This document shows, in pieces, positions 13,570 through 26,299 of a stretch of DNA of 64,000 bases. The notes under the pieces were generated by a model that had not been told where the DNA came from, ran no database searches, and saw only the letters and a list, made by a program, of their open reading frames with translations. The stretch is from Paragordius varius (Eukaryota; Nematomorpha): contig OZ176055.1 of assembly GCA_964247055.1 (NCBI GenBank), forward strand, positions 5,766,001-5,830,000, written 5' to 3'. Position 1 is the first letter of the stretch; each line of letters opens with the position of its first letter. Made by a program: the position numbers and the translations under genes.

Positions 13570-13642
13570 CGCCCTGGTTGGGGCTCGAACCCAAGACCGT
13601 TAGGTTAAAAGCCTAACGCTCTACCGACTGAGCTACCAGGGC
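13570..13642 (-). tRNA. tRNA-Lys (anticodon TTT)
   Basis: Read on the minus strand, the gene has a 7-bp acceptor stem (GCCCTGG / CCAGGGC), an A box TAGCTCAGTCGG, an anticodon stem TTAGG/CCTAA around loop CTTTTAA (anticodon TTT), a B box GGTTCGAGCCC, and a G discriminator. It has no intron and no encoded CCA. A T5 run follows directly downstream, a normal RNA polymerase III terminator. All stems pair, so it should be functional. Confidence 0.97.
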
Positions 13643-14686
13643 ATGAAGGTCATACCCTAATTTTAGCAACTTGTACAAAAATGCCAACAATAACTATTAA
13701 CAGGATATTTTTAGGGTTATTTTTATATTTCTGAAATATTTTTTTATCTGTTTCTATTTGGAAATAATTTCGCAATATATTATCTGAAATGATGGATATT
13801 TAGATTTATTTTCGATAATAATAATATGCAGATATAGCACTTCTATTTTTTCAGATTGTTTTCTATGTACAGCGTTTTGATAAAAATTTATATATATCAC
13901 ATTTTATAATACGTATTTTATGTTTTAAGCATTGTTGTAAATAAACATCCAGGCCGGACAATCTTTTTTAAATTTTTTGTTAAATTGGTAAAAAACTGGA
14001 TTTAAATATATTATGGATTGAAATCTATATATTTTTAGTGATTTGTATTTTTTGAGAATTTTTATATAATTATTATATTAACAGGATCTTTTTGTTTCAA
14101 TTGTTGGGGCTATTTAAATTTTAGATTATATAATAATAATTTTTTTTTACTTAATACATAACTCGTTGTATACCATTTTTCAATCAAACGTAACATTTTT
14201 TTCAAGCAAACGCAACATCCGCGCGATTGGACGAAGCTGATTGGGTCTAATATAGCGACAGCGCAATTTGACCAAATATACTAATTTTTACAAAAACAAT
14301 ATGCCTTAAATTGAGGTGTAAAATTTTTTTTAGGATTTAAAAATCAGGGGAATTAACAACAATTGTCTTTATTTGTGCAAGCTGGCTATGCTCACACGAT
14401 TGGTACTCATCAAAATTTAAAAGGCGGAAAAAGATGTTTTTCTGGTCTCTAGGGCCATAATAGCGATAAATAGCTTATACTTTTGACATATTCGCATATA
14501 TTTACGCGAAATAAGCACAAAAAATTAAAAAATTAAAAAGCACAGAGAATCGGGACATACACACAGATTTAAATTTTTATTATCAACATACATATCATTT
14601 ATTCCCAAAACTCTATGTATTACTATTACTTAAATTTTATATTTTATATTTTTTATTATTTAGGTATTTTGTATATATATATATAT
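13643..14686. other. Intergenic, possible unresolved repeat
   Basis: Mostly very AT-rich. The part from about 14190 to 14470 is less AT-rich and CpG-containing, as transposon remnants in this window tend to be, but I found no ends and no coding piece. Confidence 0.4.
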
Positions 14687-15913
14687 CACTGTGTGCAAAA
14701 AAGAGGGTCATTTTGATTTAACGAAAAAAATTTTTTTTCATGAGATAGCTTATGACCGTATTCATTTGCCGCAAAAATTTTTATTTGTTGACAACCTATT
14801 TTTTGAAATATTGAGGGAAAATCAAAATCGGGCAAAAAGTGAAAATTAAGGATAATTAAGAATAATTCAAAAAATAATGATAAAATTTGAAATATTATGG
14901 CTTATTATCATTTTAGGAAATAATTTTAATATATAAATAGCCTAAAATCATATAGTTTGGGTTTCTATAAAATTTCAGGTCAAAAGATGGCGTTTTTCTT
15001 TTATCACACTTAAAAGACAAAATAAATTTAATGAAATTATATAAAATATTTTTTTAATTATTTACTACCTAAACTCACTATTAAAATCTTAACATTTATA
15101 TTTTATTCAGTAAAATAAACTTCTATATCAAAATAAAACCAAAAATATTGTTTTTTATTTTTGCATTTTTTTGTCATCTGGTTTATGAGTGTATAAAAAA
15201 TTTATACTGTTTTATTTTGGATTCTCACATGATTAGGAATTATTAAGTATATAATTTACGCAAAAGAGGATTTAAAAGTAGTGGAATATCAACCAAAAAA
15301 TCCTTACAATTTCCTCTAACAAGTCTGTTTTATGACATTTTAATATTTGTATTGGGATTTGTACGGATTGTTGGTTGATATTCCACTGATTTTCAATCCT
15401 ATTGTGCATAAATTATATACTTAATAATTCCTAATCATGTGAGAATCCAAAATAAAACAGATTAAATTTTTATACACTCATAAACCAGATGACAAAAAAA
15501 TGCAAAAATAAAAAACAATATTTTTGGTTTTATTTTGATATAGAAGTTTATTTTACTAAATAAAATATGAATGTTAAATAGTGAATTTAGATAGTAAATA
15601 ATTAAAAAAATTATTTTAATATAGTTTCATTATATTTATTTTGTCTTTTAAGTGTGATAAAAGAAAAAGCCATCTTTTGGCCTGAAATTTATAAAAACCC
15701 TAACTATATGATTTTAGGCTATTTATATATTGAAAATATCTCCTAAAATGATAAAACCATATTATTTCAATCATTGTTTTTTGAATTATCCTTAATGCTT
15801 GATTTCGATTTTCTCTCAATATTTCAAAAACTAGGTTGTCAACAAATAAAATTTTTTTAGGCAAATGAATACGCTGGTCATAAGCTATCTCATGAAAAAA
15901 TTTGCACACAGTG
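14687..15913. repeat. Long foldback palindrome, about 1.2 kb
   Basis: The ends CACTGTGTGC and GCACACAGTG are perfect inverted copies, and homology between the two halves continues inward for 530-590 bp per arm. Examples are ATGAGATAGCTTATGACC on the left with its reverse complement near 15880, and GTGGAATATCAACCAA (15281) with TTGGTTGATATTCCAC (15371-15386). The central spacer is about 75 bp. The left arm has some 60 bp of extra sequence as small insertions. The 69-residue minus frame at 15700-15909 lies inside the right arm and resembles no family. The whole looks like a foldback element or two head-to-head copies of one transposon; the short termini and TA-rich flanks suggest, but do not prove, a Tc1/mariner relative. 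Confidence 0.85.
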
Positions 15914-16351
15914 TATTTATATATATATATGTATATATGTTATATGTGATTTGTGCCATCTGCGCCATACTCGCGGTTTAATTTCCACTGGCTTAGACTT
16001 TAAAATTTAAGCATAATCTTTTATTGTGTATAAATTGGGGCGAAGTTTTTACTTTTCTTATACTCTTGGATAAAACTCTTTGCAATGTCTTATTGCAGAA
16101 CATGGCATCAAGTTTCTGCTGTTAGAAATATTTAGATAGGGAACAAATGTTTTGCCAATTGTATTGGAACCAAAATTAGTAGTCCGGAATCAAAATATAT
16201 TTGAACGTATTTTTAAATCTTAAAAAGCTAGATTTATCTTATATAAATGAACAAAATAATAACTACAATGACTATGTTTTGCACGCCATCCCTCCATTTG
16301 TAAATGCTTTAGTCTTAAACCTAATTGCCACTCACGCGTTGTAAACTAAAT

Positions 16352-16460
16352 CATGGGTGTCCTACATCGTTCGGGACATGTGCGGCTCGCGATAATTTTG
16401 GAAATTCATAATTTGCTGAAATACTGTAAATGCGGCCCGCTATCACTATTGGCTTTGACA
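16352..16460 (+). mobile_element. Solo hAT-like terminal fragment
   Basis: CATGGGTGTCCTACA followed by GC-containing GCGGCTCGCG and GCGGCCCGC motifs resembles the ends of the hAT MITEs at 241-558 and 59014-59294. I found no matching opposite end. It lies just downstream of the oxidase gene. The spacer 15914-16351 otherwise shows nothing recognisable. Confidence 0.35.
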
Positions 16461-16584
16461 AATAAAGTATATATAAGTAGAAACAATTTATCAAACATAT
16501 ATTATAATAACAAAAAATATTATACATTTATTTTATAATAAAATATTGATATTTTATTTTGAATAAACACAAAAACTAGGGCAA

Positions 16585-19500
16585 CTAAAGGTTGACGCCT
16601 CTCGCTACATAATTGCCACATCTGGGAAAACCTGGAGGGGCCGGTTTCATTTGATTAAGATTACCTACTTGTAATATGATACCCATTCCGCCCAATAAAT
16701 GCATACCCAAATGGCAATGGAACATCCAAAATCCTGTTCAATAAAAAATTATGATATACAAATTTTTATTGGTAAAATGAATCAATAACATGTATCACTA
16801 TCTTCATATACCAATGAGAGTAGCCATACAGATTGTAATAATGTGAAACCGTAACTGGAATGGTTTCTGGAGGGATCAAGCAGGCGTGGTACTCGTTTAA
16901 AAAAACAAAGCGGTATATTTTATTAAAAATAAAGCTAGGGTGGTTCTTGAGAAAAAACCGATTTATGCTGTTTCCATTCCATTACGACCGAGTCGAACAG
17001 GAACCTGGGATTATAACTGTTGAAATAACGCGTTTAATTAAGATAGAATAAAAACCACTTATTCTAGAATTATTAGATACAACTAAACTTTTAAAATTTT
17101 TAAATTAGAAATTTTCATTATACTGAGACCAATAATAATTACTAGCATAATATTTACCTGGGTTATCTGCCTTAAAACGTATAATTGTGTAGCCATAATC
17201 TGGCACTCCAACAGTGTCTTTGTATATAGGAGCCTGGAAATTGCGTTTAAGTAAATTGGCCTGATCTCTTCGTTTAACCTAAAAAACACAAAAATTCACC
17301 AATTGAATAAATATACTTGAATATCAATGGTTTGTTTAAATAAATTAGCTAAAAACAAAATTTATTTATCAAATAAATAATATATATTTGGATAGTTTTA
17401 AATAAATTAACTAAAAACAGTAAATTTTCATTGATAATATTAAAATTACATCCGCGATGGTAAAATTTGGACCCAATCGTTCTGAACCCAAAACTGCAAA
17501 AGTATATCCATGGAGATGAAAGGCATGAGAGTCCACTCTAAGGTTATTACCTTTCATTGCAAATAAAATTATTTTAAACATAATAATATTGGCAACTTAT
17601 TTATAAAATCTACAATACTATATTATAATTTTGACGTCATAAAAATTATTATATATGAGTCAAATCCCCTATCTGTAAACTGCGAACCTTTTACAATAAA
17701 AAATGGAACTATTTTAGGCCTTTTCATCATTAATTTTTTTCTATGATTATTAGTATAACAACCTTCATCTACTATAACTATTTCCACAACAGAATCCAAG
17801 TCGATACGTGGATAAAGATGTACACAAAAACAGAATTGTGTTGAGCACTCCGGATTATTAGCTAGACTACAAAACTCTTCTTTTGGAACATCGTTGAATT
17901 GGGTTAATAGGGGAGAAGTCGGTCCCGTGTACGATATGTTGTCCACATTCGGTAAAACTAACATAAAAATTCAAAAGTCATATAATTTTTTATAAGTAAA
18001 TGAATACATTTAAGTTTGTCATTATGAGAAAAAATGTTACAAATTTTTGTTGCCTATGATAGAAATATTACCGTTCCCAATATAACTATCAACAAATAGG
18101 TAATATTTATGTTTGGGATTATTCAATGGTTTTTGATAAGAATGCCTCAAAGCTCTTAGATCAGTCATACGAACGTAAGCAGGGTTGGTGTTGAAATCGA
18201 TTTTGTGAACAGGATTCAAAACCTGGTATATATCACATGTATAGTATGAAATTATATGTAACGAATTTGTAATATGTATAATATATAATGGTGTTAAAAA
18301 GATATATTTATCTACCCTTTCTCCAGATTGAGGTGGTAAATCGGAATTCGCGAAAGTCAATTGATTCCTATTTCGCATTCTATCCAAATCTTGTTTTTGT
18401 CGCATCAAAGCTAACGCCGAACTTAACGATATATTCCCACTCGTGGAATATATTAGATAAGACGTTGCATTACCTATTATATCAATACATGTATTAGGGT
18501 ACAATTTTAAAATTACAGTTGGTTCCGGTCTGAAAATTGAGATAAAATTATATTGATAGGTATGTTAATTATGTGACATACATTAAAATATAAAGAGTAA
18601 ATTTTCATGGTATTCTTATCAGTACCTACAGTATCGTATGGTTGAAACAACGATATGTCAAATAATTTTACCTTAGAAACATTTTGTTGAAATTTTCATT
18701 AAGGTGTATTTTTTTACATAAATGTGGAGGACTGAAAATACCTATATGTTAAATTTTAAATTAATATTTATATATTAAATTATGAATATAAAAAATTTAA
18801 ATTACCAACATACGCGGCAGTAGTATTGCGACATACACCATCTCCCACCCATTGCATGTGGAAAATCATGCTTTGGTTAGCACTTGTGCCTTGAACTATA
18901 GCTTGTGGGTTACGTGGTTCCAGAAAAAAATCAAACCTTTCTGCTGCCAATAGGTACACCTAATATTATGAGTTATTACTAAAACAAATATTATAAAAAT
19001 GACTATATAATATTTTGACTAACTTTATCTACTGTGATTGGGGCAACGGGAAACCCATCGACTTCCACCAATATAAGCCTATGGCCCTCTATCGTCAGAG
19101 ATATTGGACAGTGAAGAAAACCATTGCTTACGACTCGTAGATACGGTAATTGCCCCCTTGGTCTAAACACAAAATATGAAGGTGGGCTTTGCGAGAATGT
19201 CTCATCTAAGGAATAAACAAATTCAGTTTAAATGTTGATTTGTTAAAATAAGTCATATTTTACTAATGTCTGTAAAATTAAGCGAATAATGAACAAAATT
19301 ACTAGTTGTTCTGGCTTGTCCTTGACGGCCATTTACAACCAGAGAAGCAACGGTAGGTGCCGTTCCTCTCACAAAATACGGTGGAGTTAACACTGGGGTC
19401 CAGTCTTGAACTACCGCTAATCGATTTTGATCGTTTTCATAGACTGGGTAAGCAGGTCCTACAAAAATAAGAAAAATATTTTTTATACAAAGTCTATAAC

Positions 19501-20811
19501 ACTATTAGAGTTGTGGTGGATTAACAGAACCGGAATAGTCAAATCTATGGTCACTTAAATAAATATTTACTTTAATTTAGGATTATTCAAATTTTGTCTA
19601 AAATATTTACAATAAATTTTATGTTTTAAAAAGCTAATTCTACTAATTAGAATATTAATAGTAACACATACTTAATCTATTATAGAAAAAACAAGGTTTG
19701 CGAAAACGACACCCTAAAAGTAATGAAAAACCTTTATAAAATCTGTATCCTCGGTTAATATCAGTGTGACATAGATATGAAAATATTATCAATTAAAAAG
19801 GGTTCCTGGAACTACGTATTAAATTTAAAATGAAATTATGAAAGTCATTGGGAATATGGAAATCAATCTAAAACTGCCATTAATACGCAAGGTAGATATA
19901 TACTAAAAAACGAGCTAAACCCAAGAATCAAAGATCCTATGATTATAAAACACTTTCCTGTGCGGGTTCAAAGTTCAGCCACCCATATAAAGTCATAAGC
20001 GACTCAATTAGCTTTCCAAAAAAACATTAAAAACGGCCAAATGAATGATGCATATCATAACTATATCATTTTATATATATTGATCAATAAATTACACTTC
20101 ATCACCGCTAACTTTGGGTATTAAGTGTAAAAATATGAAAAGCAACTTCAACGACAAATATGTGAAAACTAATTTATTAACCTGATCTAGGGAACTTATT
20201 TCGAATGAGTAGACCACCTGCTACACCCTGGTCTCTAAGTAAGGCAGAATGTGCATGCCAAAATTTGGTGCCTGGGGGATATGCCTCAAATTTGTACTGA
20301 AAGGTTTGCCCGAAAGCTATATCACATTGGGTGATCATCTGGGCTCCATCCATCCATGGAGTTTTATCATGATGCAGACCGTGCCAATGCATTGCTAGCG
20401 ATTCACCGCTCAAAGCCATATTTGTCACATTTATGATAAGGATATCGTTTTCACATACCTAAAATGAGTTGTATAGCTAATTTTAACACTAAATCCTTTA
20501 ATACAATTATTTATTTACTAATCCAATTACCCTAAGTTCTGGTCCAGGAAATTGGTTATTGGTCAAAAAAAGGGGCCTTGTTATACCATCACCGGTGGAG
20601 CAATTACGGGCATAACAATCAGCCGGTACACCATTCGTGCAATTCCCACAAGTTGCTGGATTAAAGGTACGAGAAAATGTTACAACGAGAGAAAATTCAC
20701 AAATCATCCGTCGATCAGTGGGTCGGCATGGCCGATCACAAGGATGAGGTTGATTCCATAATTGACCGTTGATTGCGGGAAGGAGATTCGTTGTGACCCA
20801 TATAATTAATG
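16585..20811 (-). CDS. Laccase-type multicopper oxidase, 12 exons, start exon not found
   Basis: Secreted copper enzyme that oxidises phenols, metals or similar donors and reduces O2 to water. Exons in coding order: 20531-20811, 20182-20458, 19303-19458, 19024-19205, 18806-18959, 18672-18741, 18316-18529, 18072-18222, 17763-17957, 17450-17550, 17158-17278, 16585-16733; phases fit at every join, giving about 684 aa. All four copper motifs are present: MHWHG and WHAHS in domain 1, HAFHLHG and [13 protein letters not shown] in domain 3, so the trinuclear cluster and the type 1 site look complete. The N-terminus reads as a signal peptide ([18 protein letters not shown]), but no in-frame ATG precedes it; it begins after a possible acceptor at 20812-20813, so a short start exon lies upstream. 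A Cys-rich segment follows ([17 protein letters not shown]). The 93-nt intron 18223-18315 is in frame and stop-free. The physiological substrate cannot be read from the sequence. Confidence 0.9.
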
Positions 20812-20813
20812 CT

Positions 20814-22297
20814 AAATTTACAACATATAATTATGATTTGAACAGTCATAACGAAAAAACCGGTCTCATTGATTTCCCAGAATAAAATAGGTTCACGTTA
20901 AAACTTTTTTGATTCAATAAATGAAATCATTGTTATGAGAGAATTACATAATTACATATGCATATAAAACACTAAATAAGTGGTAATCATTCTTAGGTCT
21001 AGATACCCTTACCATCAAATTATTTTAATCCGATCTTTGCATAAGACGTTTTATTTCACATATTTAAGGTTATTTAAACACAAAATTATAAACTTTTGTA
21101 TTTTATTATTTTCCATTGAGGTCCGAAGTTTTAGCCATCGATTTATATTATTACAACATACAAAATGTTTAAAAAGCAGTGACCGCTAGATATCAGTTTT
21201 AGAGTTTATTTATCTATATATGCCACGTGACCCCCATATTTTTTAGATTGATGGTAAAAAACTACATTTTAAATCTAAATTTGGCACAATATAAAAATAG
21301 TGAAAGATTGTAGATATTAAAAATGTTGAATGCTCACATAATTTAACAACCCAATGTTAAAAAATATATTTTAAATTAAAATACCCAGTAATGAATTATA
21401 TTTCTCCATGTAAAATCAATTTTTAACTTTGACAAAAAACTTTTAAAAATAAATTACGAAGCTCTATAATAAAAGTTATTTTATTTAATATTATACAAGT
21501 TTTAATGTTAATCAGTTAGTATAATTAATTTCTATATGAATGATTTATTGGTCGAATATTATTTATTTAAACAAAAATAATTGTAAAAACCTTTGAATTA
21601 TTTGTAGAAAGAATATATGGTAAATGATTGGTGGACGGATGGACGGACAAAAAAGACATAACTCGCCACATACAAGGACAATGTAATTGATTAGTTGTTT
21701 TACCAAACTCACAGCTCACCTTGCTTTCGCTAATGTGAACAAAACATCGTAATATAATTTTTGCAATAACCAAAAAATGTTGATTCAGCTTCGTCGTTTT
21801 TATAATACAAAAAAATTATATCATCGGCTAAATTCTAAGTGGCTAAAACATTTTTTTAATTACATTTAAATAATTTTTATTTTAAATTATCATTTTATAG
21901 GTGATGTGGTATCTCACTGATTATCAAAAGAAAGTTAATAATTAATCTGCAAGAGAATAATGAGCTATGTTCATATTAATGCATTATAAATTGAAGTTTT
22001 TGGCGAACCTCATTGAAATAGTCAAATTTTAAATAATTGTAAAAAAATTAATATGATGTATTATTATATCACGTTTAAAATATATTTTCTGGAAAATATG
22101 TAAATATATGCAATATGATCATTTTTTTTCTAGTCAATTTATAATTATTAATTTTTTTCATAACATTAGTTCACAATTTCGTTATTTTTAATATCCATTA
22201 GTCAAAATTATTGGCTATCTTATGTATACTAAGTAAAGTGTTTTATGTCACAATAAGCATAAAAAATGATAAATAATAGTTATCAAGCATGAGAAAA
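20814..22297. other. Upstream region of the oxidase gene
   Basis: Should hold the oxidase promoter and its missing start exon. ATGs near 20850-20930 (minus strand) do not splice in phase to the acceptor at 20812-20813 in any way I can support. Open frames at 20980-21189 and 21567-21773 resemble nothing known. The rest is AT-rich spacer. Confidence 0.35.
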
Positions 22298-24538
22298 TCT
22301 ATATATTTATAAAAATGTAAAGTGGTAGCTTTGTGATCTGTTTCCGGAAAACTGGTAGACCCATTTAAATCATAATGTCGAAAAATAATAATCATTAATG
22401 AATGCCCCGACAATAGCTTTGCCCTTTTTTTAAATTAGGCCCCCAGTTCGGGCCCCTGTATGAAATACGGGTTTTTTGAACAGAAAAGTCCACTAAAATC
22501 GTGTCTTTTGAGACAATTTTCCGGAAAACGTGTTGGACCATTCGAATTCAAATATATATTTTATTTACTTTTTTTCGATTGCGCCGAACATAGTCGGTTC
22601 GCTTTTTTAATTTAGGCCCTCTTTTTACCCGCTCCCCCCGTAAAATGCCATTTTATTCAAAAAAATTAAGCCCATAAAAATAATTTTTTAAATCTATTTT
22701 TCGCCCTAGGTATGAGACCGTAAAATTCAATAAGAAATCCAGCTATTCCCTGTTAAAAGGCAAGAAATTTAATGCGTTTCTTTGATGATAGCTGCTGGGT
22801 AAGGACATACCCGCTAAAAACTAACCCCTCATATCGAAATAGCGTGCCTTTGAGGCTATCAGAAAACATATCAGGCCATATGAATTCAATAACTGCTTAA
22901 AATATGCAACAAGGCAAAAATTGAGACCGTGCGGTTTATTAATATTAGCCGTTAATTAGGCCCTTCACGTCCTGAAAAATGCGCCACCATAAAATGATTT
23001 TTCAGTTTTGAGGCAATTTTTCCAAAAACTAATGAGAGCATATGGAATCAATCTTGATTTTAGGTATTCTCCGTAAAAAGGCAAAAATTTTAATCAAGCG
23101 CTTTTAATATCAGCCTCTGGGTAGGGAGCTACCCGCCTAAAACTGCGCCACCATATAGAAATTGCGTTGTTTAATAGATAATTTTCAGCAAACCTATCAC
23201 AATATATGTTTAATAAGGGCCTGAATATTACCCGTAAAAAGGCAAAAATTTAAGTCGAGCGATTTTTTAAATTAGCGGTTAATTAGGCTCTTTGCGCCCT
23301 AAAAATGCGCTATTATTGAACTATTATTTAGTTTTGAAGCCATTCTTCCAAAAACTACAATATATGAAATCAATGATGATCCCAGGTATTCCCCTATAAA
23401 GGCAAAAATTTTCATCCAACGTCTTTTTTACATTGACCTCTGAGTAGGGGGCCACCCGCCTAAAACTGCGTCATCTTATCGATACAGCGTGACTTTGGAG
23501 GCAAATTTTAGACAACTTATCAGGCCATATGAGTTTAATGAGGGCTTAAAAACCCGTAAAAGGCAAAGATTTAAGTAGAGCTTTATTAAACCCCTTAATA
23601 AGGTTCTTGCACTGAAAAATGCGCCCCCATAGAATGACTTTTTGGTTATAAGGCAAATTTTCGAAACCACGACATATGGAATCAATCATGATTCCAGGTA
23701 TTCCCTGAATTAAGACAAGAATTTTGCCCCGCGCATTTTTATACCTGCCTCTGGGTAAGAAGCTCCCCGCCAAAAAATGCGCCATTATATAGAAATTGCG
23801 CTGTTTTGGAGCTAATTAGAAAATTTAAGAAGCCAGCTCATTAAAATTTGAATATTACCCGTAAATAGGTAAAAAGGGTCATGCGTTTTTATTAGCCATT
23901 AATTTGGAGCCTTTATGCCCTAAAAATAGGCCATCATGTGACGATTATTTAGTGTTGAAATATTTTTTGGAATAACCCATGAGACAATGGTATCAAAGAT
24001 GATTCCAAATATTTGCCCTTCAAAGGGAAAAAATTTAACTCAGCGCTTTTTCCATATATGTCTATGGGCAGGGGCCTACCGGTTTAAAACTGAGACGCCC
24101 CACAAAAACGGCGTGGTTTTGGAGCCAATTTTCAAAAACTTACGAAGCCATACAAGTTCAGTTAAACACATTTCTGGGGAAGTTGTATAATATCATTCTT
24201 TCCTTAGAAAAGGGATTACTAATGATTTACTATTTATATCCCTTGATCCCAGCTGTGTGAAAATTTCATAATATAACTTTTAACCATGATTTCATAAAAC
24301 GAAAATCTTAAAATAATCCAAATATAGTTGAATAACTATAATGGACAGTTCAAATATGGTCAATTTCGAATCAACAATATTTGAGTCTATGCAAAAACCC
24401 GTAAAAGAATAATTTAAGACATTCTTTTTATTAATTTTTTTTATTATTTTTTATTCCCATTGCCTCTATCTATTCCAAATTATTAAGAATAATTATCGGT
24501 GAGACTACATCACAGCGAAGCGTGACAGGGCCAGCTAG
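22298..24538. mobile_element. Non-autonomous Helitron with internal tandem units
   Basis: The 5' end TCTATATATTTATAAAAATG is preceded by A, and the 3' end CTAG (24535-24538) is followed by T, as Helitron insertion between A and T requires. About 15 bases before the CTAG a hairpin can form (TCAC..GC, loop GAA, GC..GTGA), the usual Helitron terminator. The interior holds about five tandem units of roughly 310-330 bp starting near 22712, 23040, 23358, 23668 and 23978. Each carries a GTAAAAAGGCAAAAATTT-like block and a CTGGGTAAGG..TACCCGC block, and each may itself be a diverged dimer. No Rep/helicase is encoded. The same 5' end recurs at 60771. Confidence 0.8.
22712..24180. repeat. Tandem array of ~315-bp units within the Helitron
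   Basis: Recurring landmarks are ATATGGAATCAATCATGATT and variants at about 23040, 23358, 23668 and 23978, with a more diverged unit near 22712. In each, a GGCAAAAATTT block and then GCCTCTGGGTAGGGAGCTACC follow in the same order. Spacing is about 328, 318, 310 and 310 bp. Units differ by many substitutions and small indels, so the array is old. Confidence 0.7.
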
Positions 24539-25112
24539 TAGCTTATATAAGTATTTGGTACATGGAATTGCTATTGGTAAAAACTAATAATTTCAGAATT
24601 ATCATTTAAATTTTATTTAAATTTTTTCAAAAAAACATTTTGATACAAAGGTGGATACTTTTTTAGACATGACCCGGGGATTAGCCTTAAAAGCAATAAT
24701 TATTTATGCAAAAATTTAAAAAAGTTTTAAATTAAAGGTCTACAATATCGTTTGATTTATATTAATTTAACATAAGTTAGGTAATATGAAATGAATTGTA
24801 CATTTGATTATAGTATCTAAATAAAAATCTTAACTTTGCTGTTAAATATGATAAGGAAATAGTTGGTATGAAATATGATATATTTTAAGGCAGTCCGTAC
24901 ATAATGAATAATGAAAAAGTTTTTATTTTAATTCACGAAACCATCATGACTTCCGATAATACTCTTAATGATGGTAGAAAATTGCCACCAAATTCGTGTT
25001 TCGATAATATAGTTTTAATATTATATGGGCACTAATGAAATAAAATCTTTTGTTTTATTCCATCTCATACAATAGAGTTGTTCAAGTACTAAATCTAGAA
25101 AATTATATTTAA

Positions 25113-25575
25113 CACATACAACACATTCATTTCAGTCCTTCGATTCTTAGGGTTTGAAATATATATTAATATGCCTAAATATCTATTCAAAAATATTTGA
25201 TATTACTTATTTAGAGGTTGAACCGAAAGATAAAAATTTAGCCAAAAAGACATGTGTACATAAGCTAAATTTAAAAATAATGCAAAATATACCTCTTTTT
25301 CTGTTATCATCTACGTTAAAGGTGATATTAATAAAAATACACTTAATTTTGGCCTTAGAATTAAATAAACACAATATTTTGCAAAAACTTTGTAAAATAA
25401 AAATGGCGTCAAAGTAGTTTGATACGGAGCTTTTTTTAAAATTTTATCGGCTTATTAAAATTTATTTGAATAGAAGCATACATTTAAATTGGAACTGTTA
25501 CTTTCAGTAGTTTTTTAAAAAATAGCAACCCAAATATGTCCAGGGCATTTAGATACCCCAATTTAAATCGAAGTG
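25113..25575 (+). mobile_element. TTAA-flanked non-autonomous element, copy A
   Basis: Diverged copy of the family described for 41612-42181. The left end follows TTAA (25109-25112) and keeps ACAACACATTCATTT and CCTTCGATTC. The right end keeps CATTTAGATACCCCAATTT and CGAAGTG, but its TTAA has decayed to TTTC. The 87-residue frame inside is not a recognisable protein. The neighbouring spacers 24539-25112 and 25576-26299 contain no supported gene. Confidence 0.7.
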
Positions 25576-26299
25576 TTTCAGTATTGCATTATAGTATGTA
25601 ATACCGTTACCAATAATAACCAATATCTACTTTGACAGGTTTTATAGTGTATTAACTCTAAAATTGTAAAAATATAATTCCATCATCATTGATGACAAAA
25701 TTTGGCATGTTGTTATGAAGAATGCATATAATTCAACAAATTTCGGGTGGGCAATTAAAAAATGTTTAGATAAAATGTTTTAAATCTTGTTAGGTGAAAT
25801 TACAAAGTTTATTATTATGCTAGATATTGAGAGAATATTGCCGTTTAGTGAATATTATATTTGCCTCTTTGTTTTTGGTATAGTTTACGACCGATGCAAT
25901 TAAATCGTATGCTAATTATTACCTATTAAAGAATATATATTTGGAAGTTGTCCCAGAGCTTAAATGACGGTTCAAGTTTATTCTAAGTAATAACTACCCT
26001 AATGCTGTCAAATCTTATTTAAATTTAACATCAATATTTAATCAGAATTTATTAGGGATTTAGTTTAAAATTAGGAAATATTTGTGGCGGCATTCGGTAT
26101 GACGATTTTCGACGATTCCGTTTCCAATAATTCAGCGCCTAAAATGCCAAATGCACTTTTGCCAACAGCATAGATATCTTATAATTTTTGATATATCTAG
26201 TAATTAATTCCCAGAGTAATGATGTGATGCTAAAAATTACTCAACATTTGAATAAAGATTAAATAAATTTCTATGCTGATTTTGTGTCTGAAATAAAAT

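Noticed and set aside
18288-18497. Forward 69-residue frame
   Set aside because: Antisense shadow of an oxidase exon and its short in-frame intron.
24904-25035. 44-codon frame beginning MNNEKVFILIHETIM
   Set aside because: Protein-like in places, but without a recognisable family, partner exon or clear splice sites.
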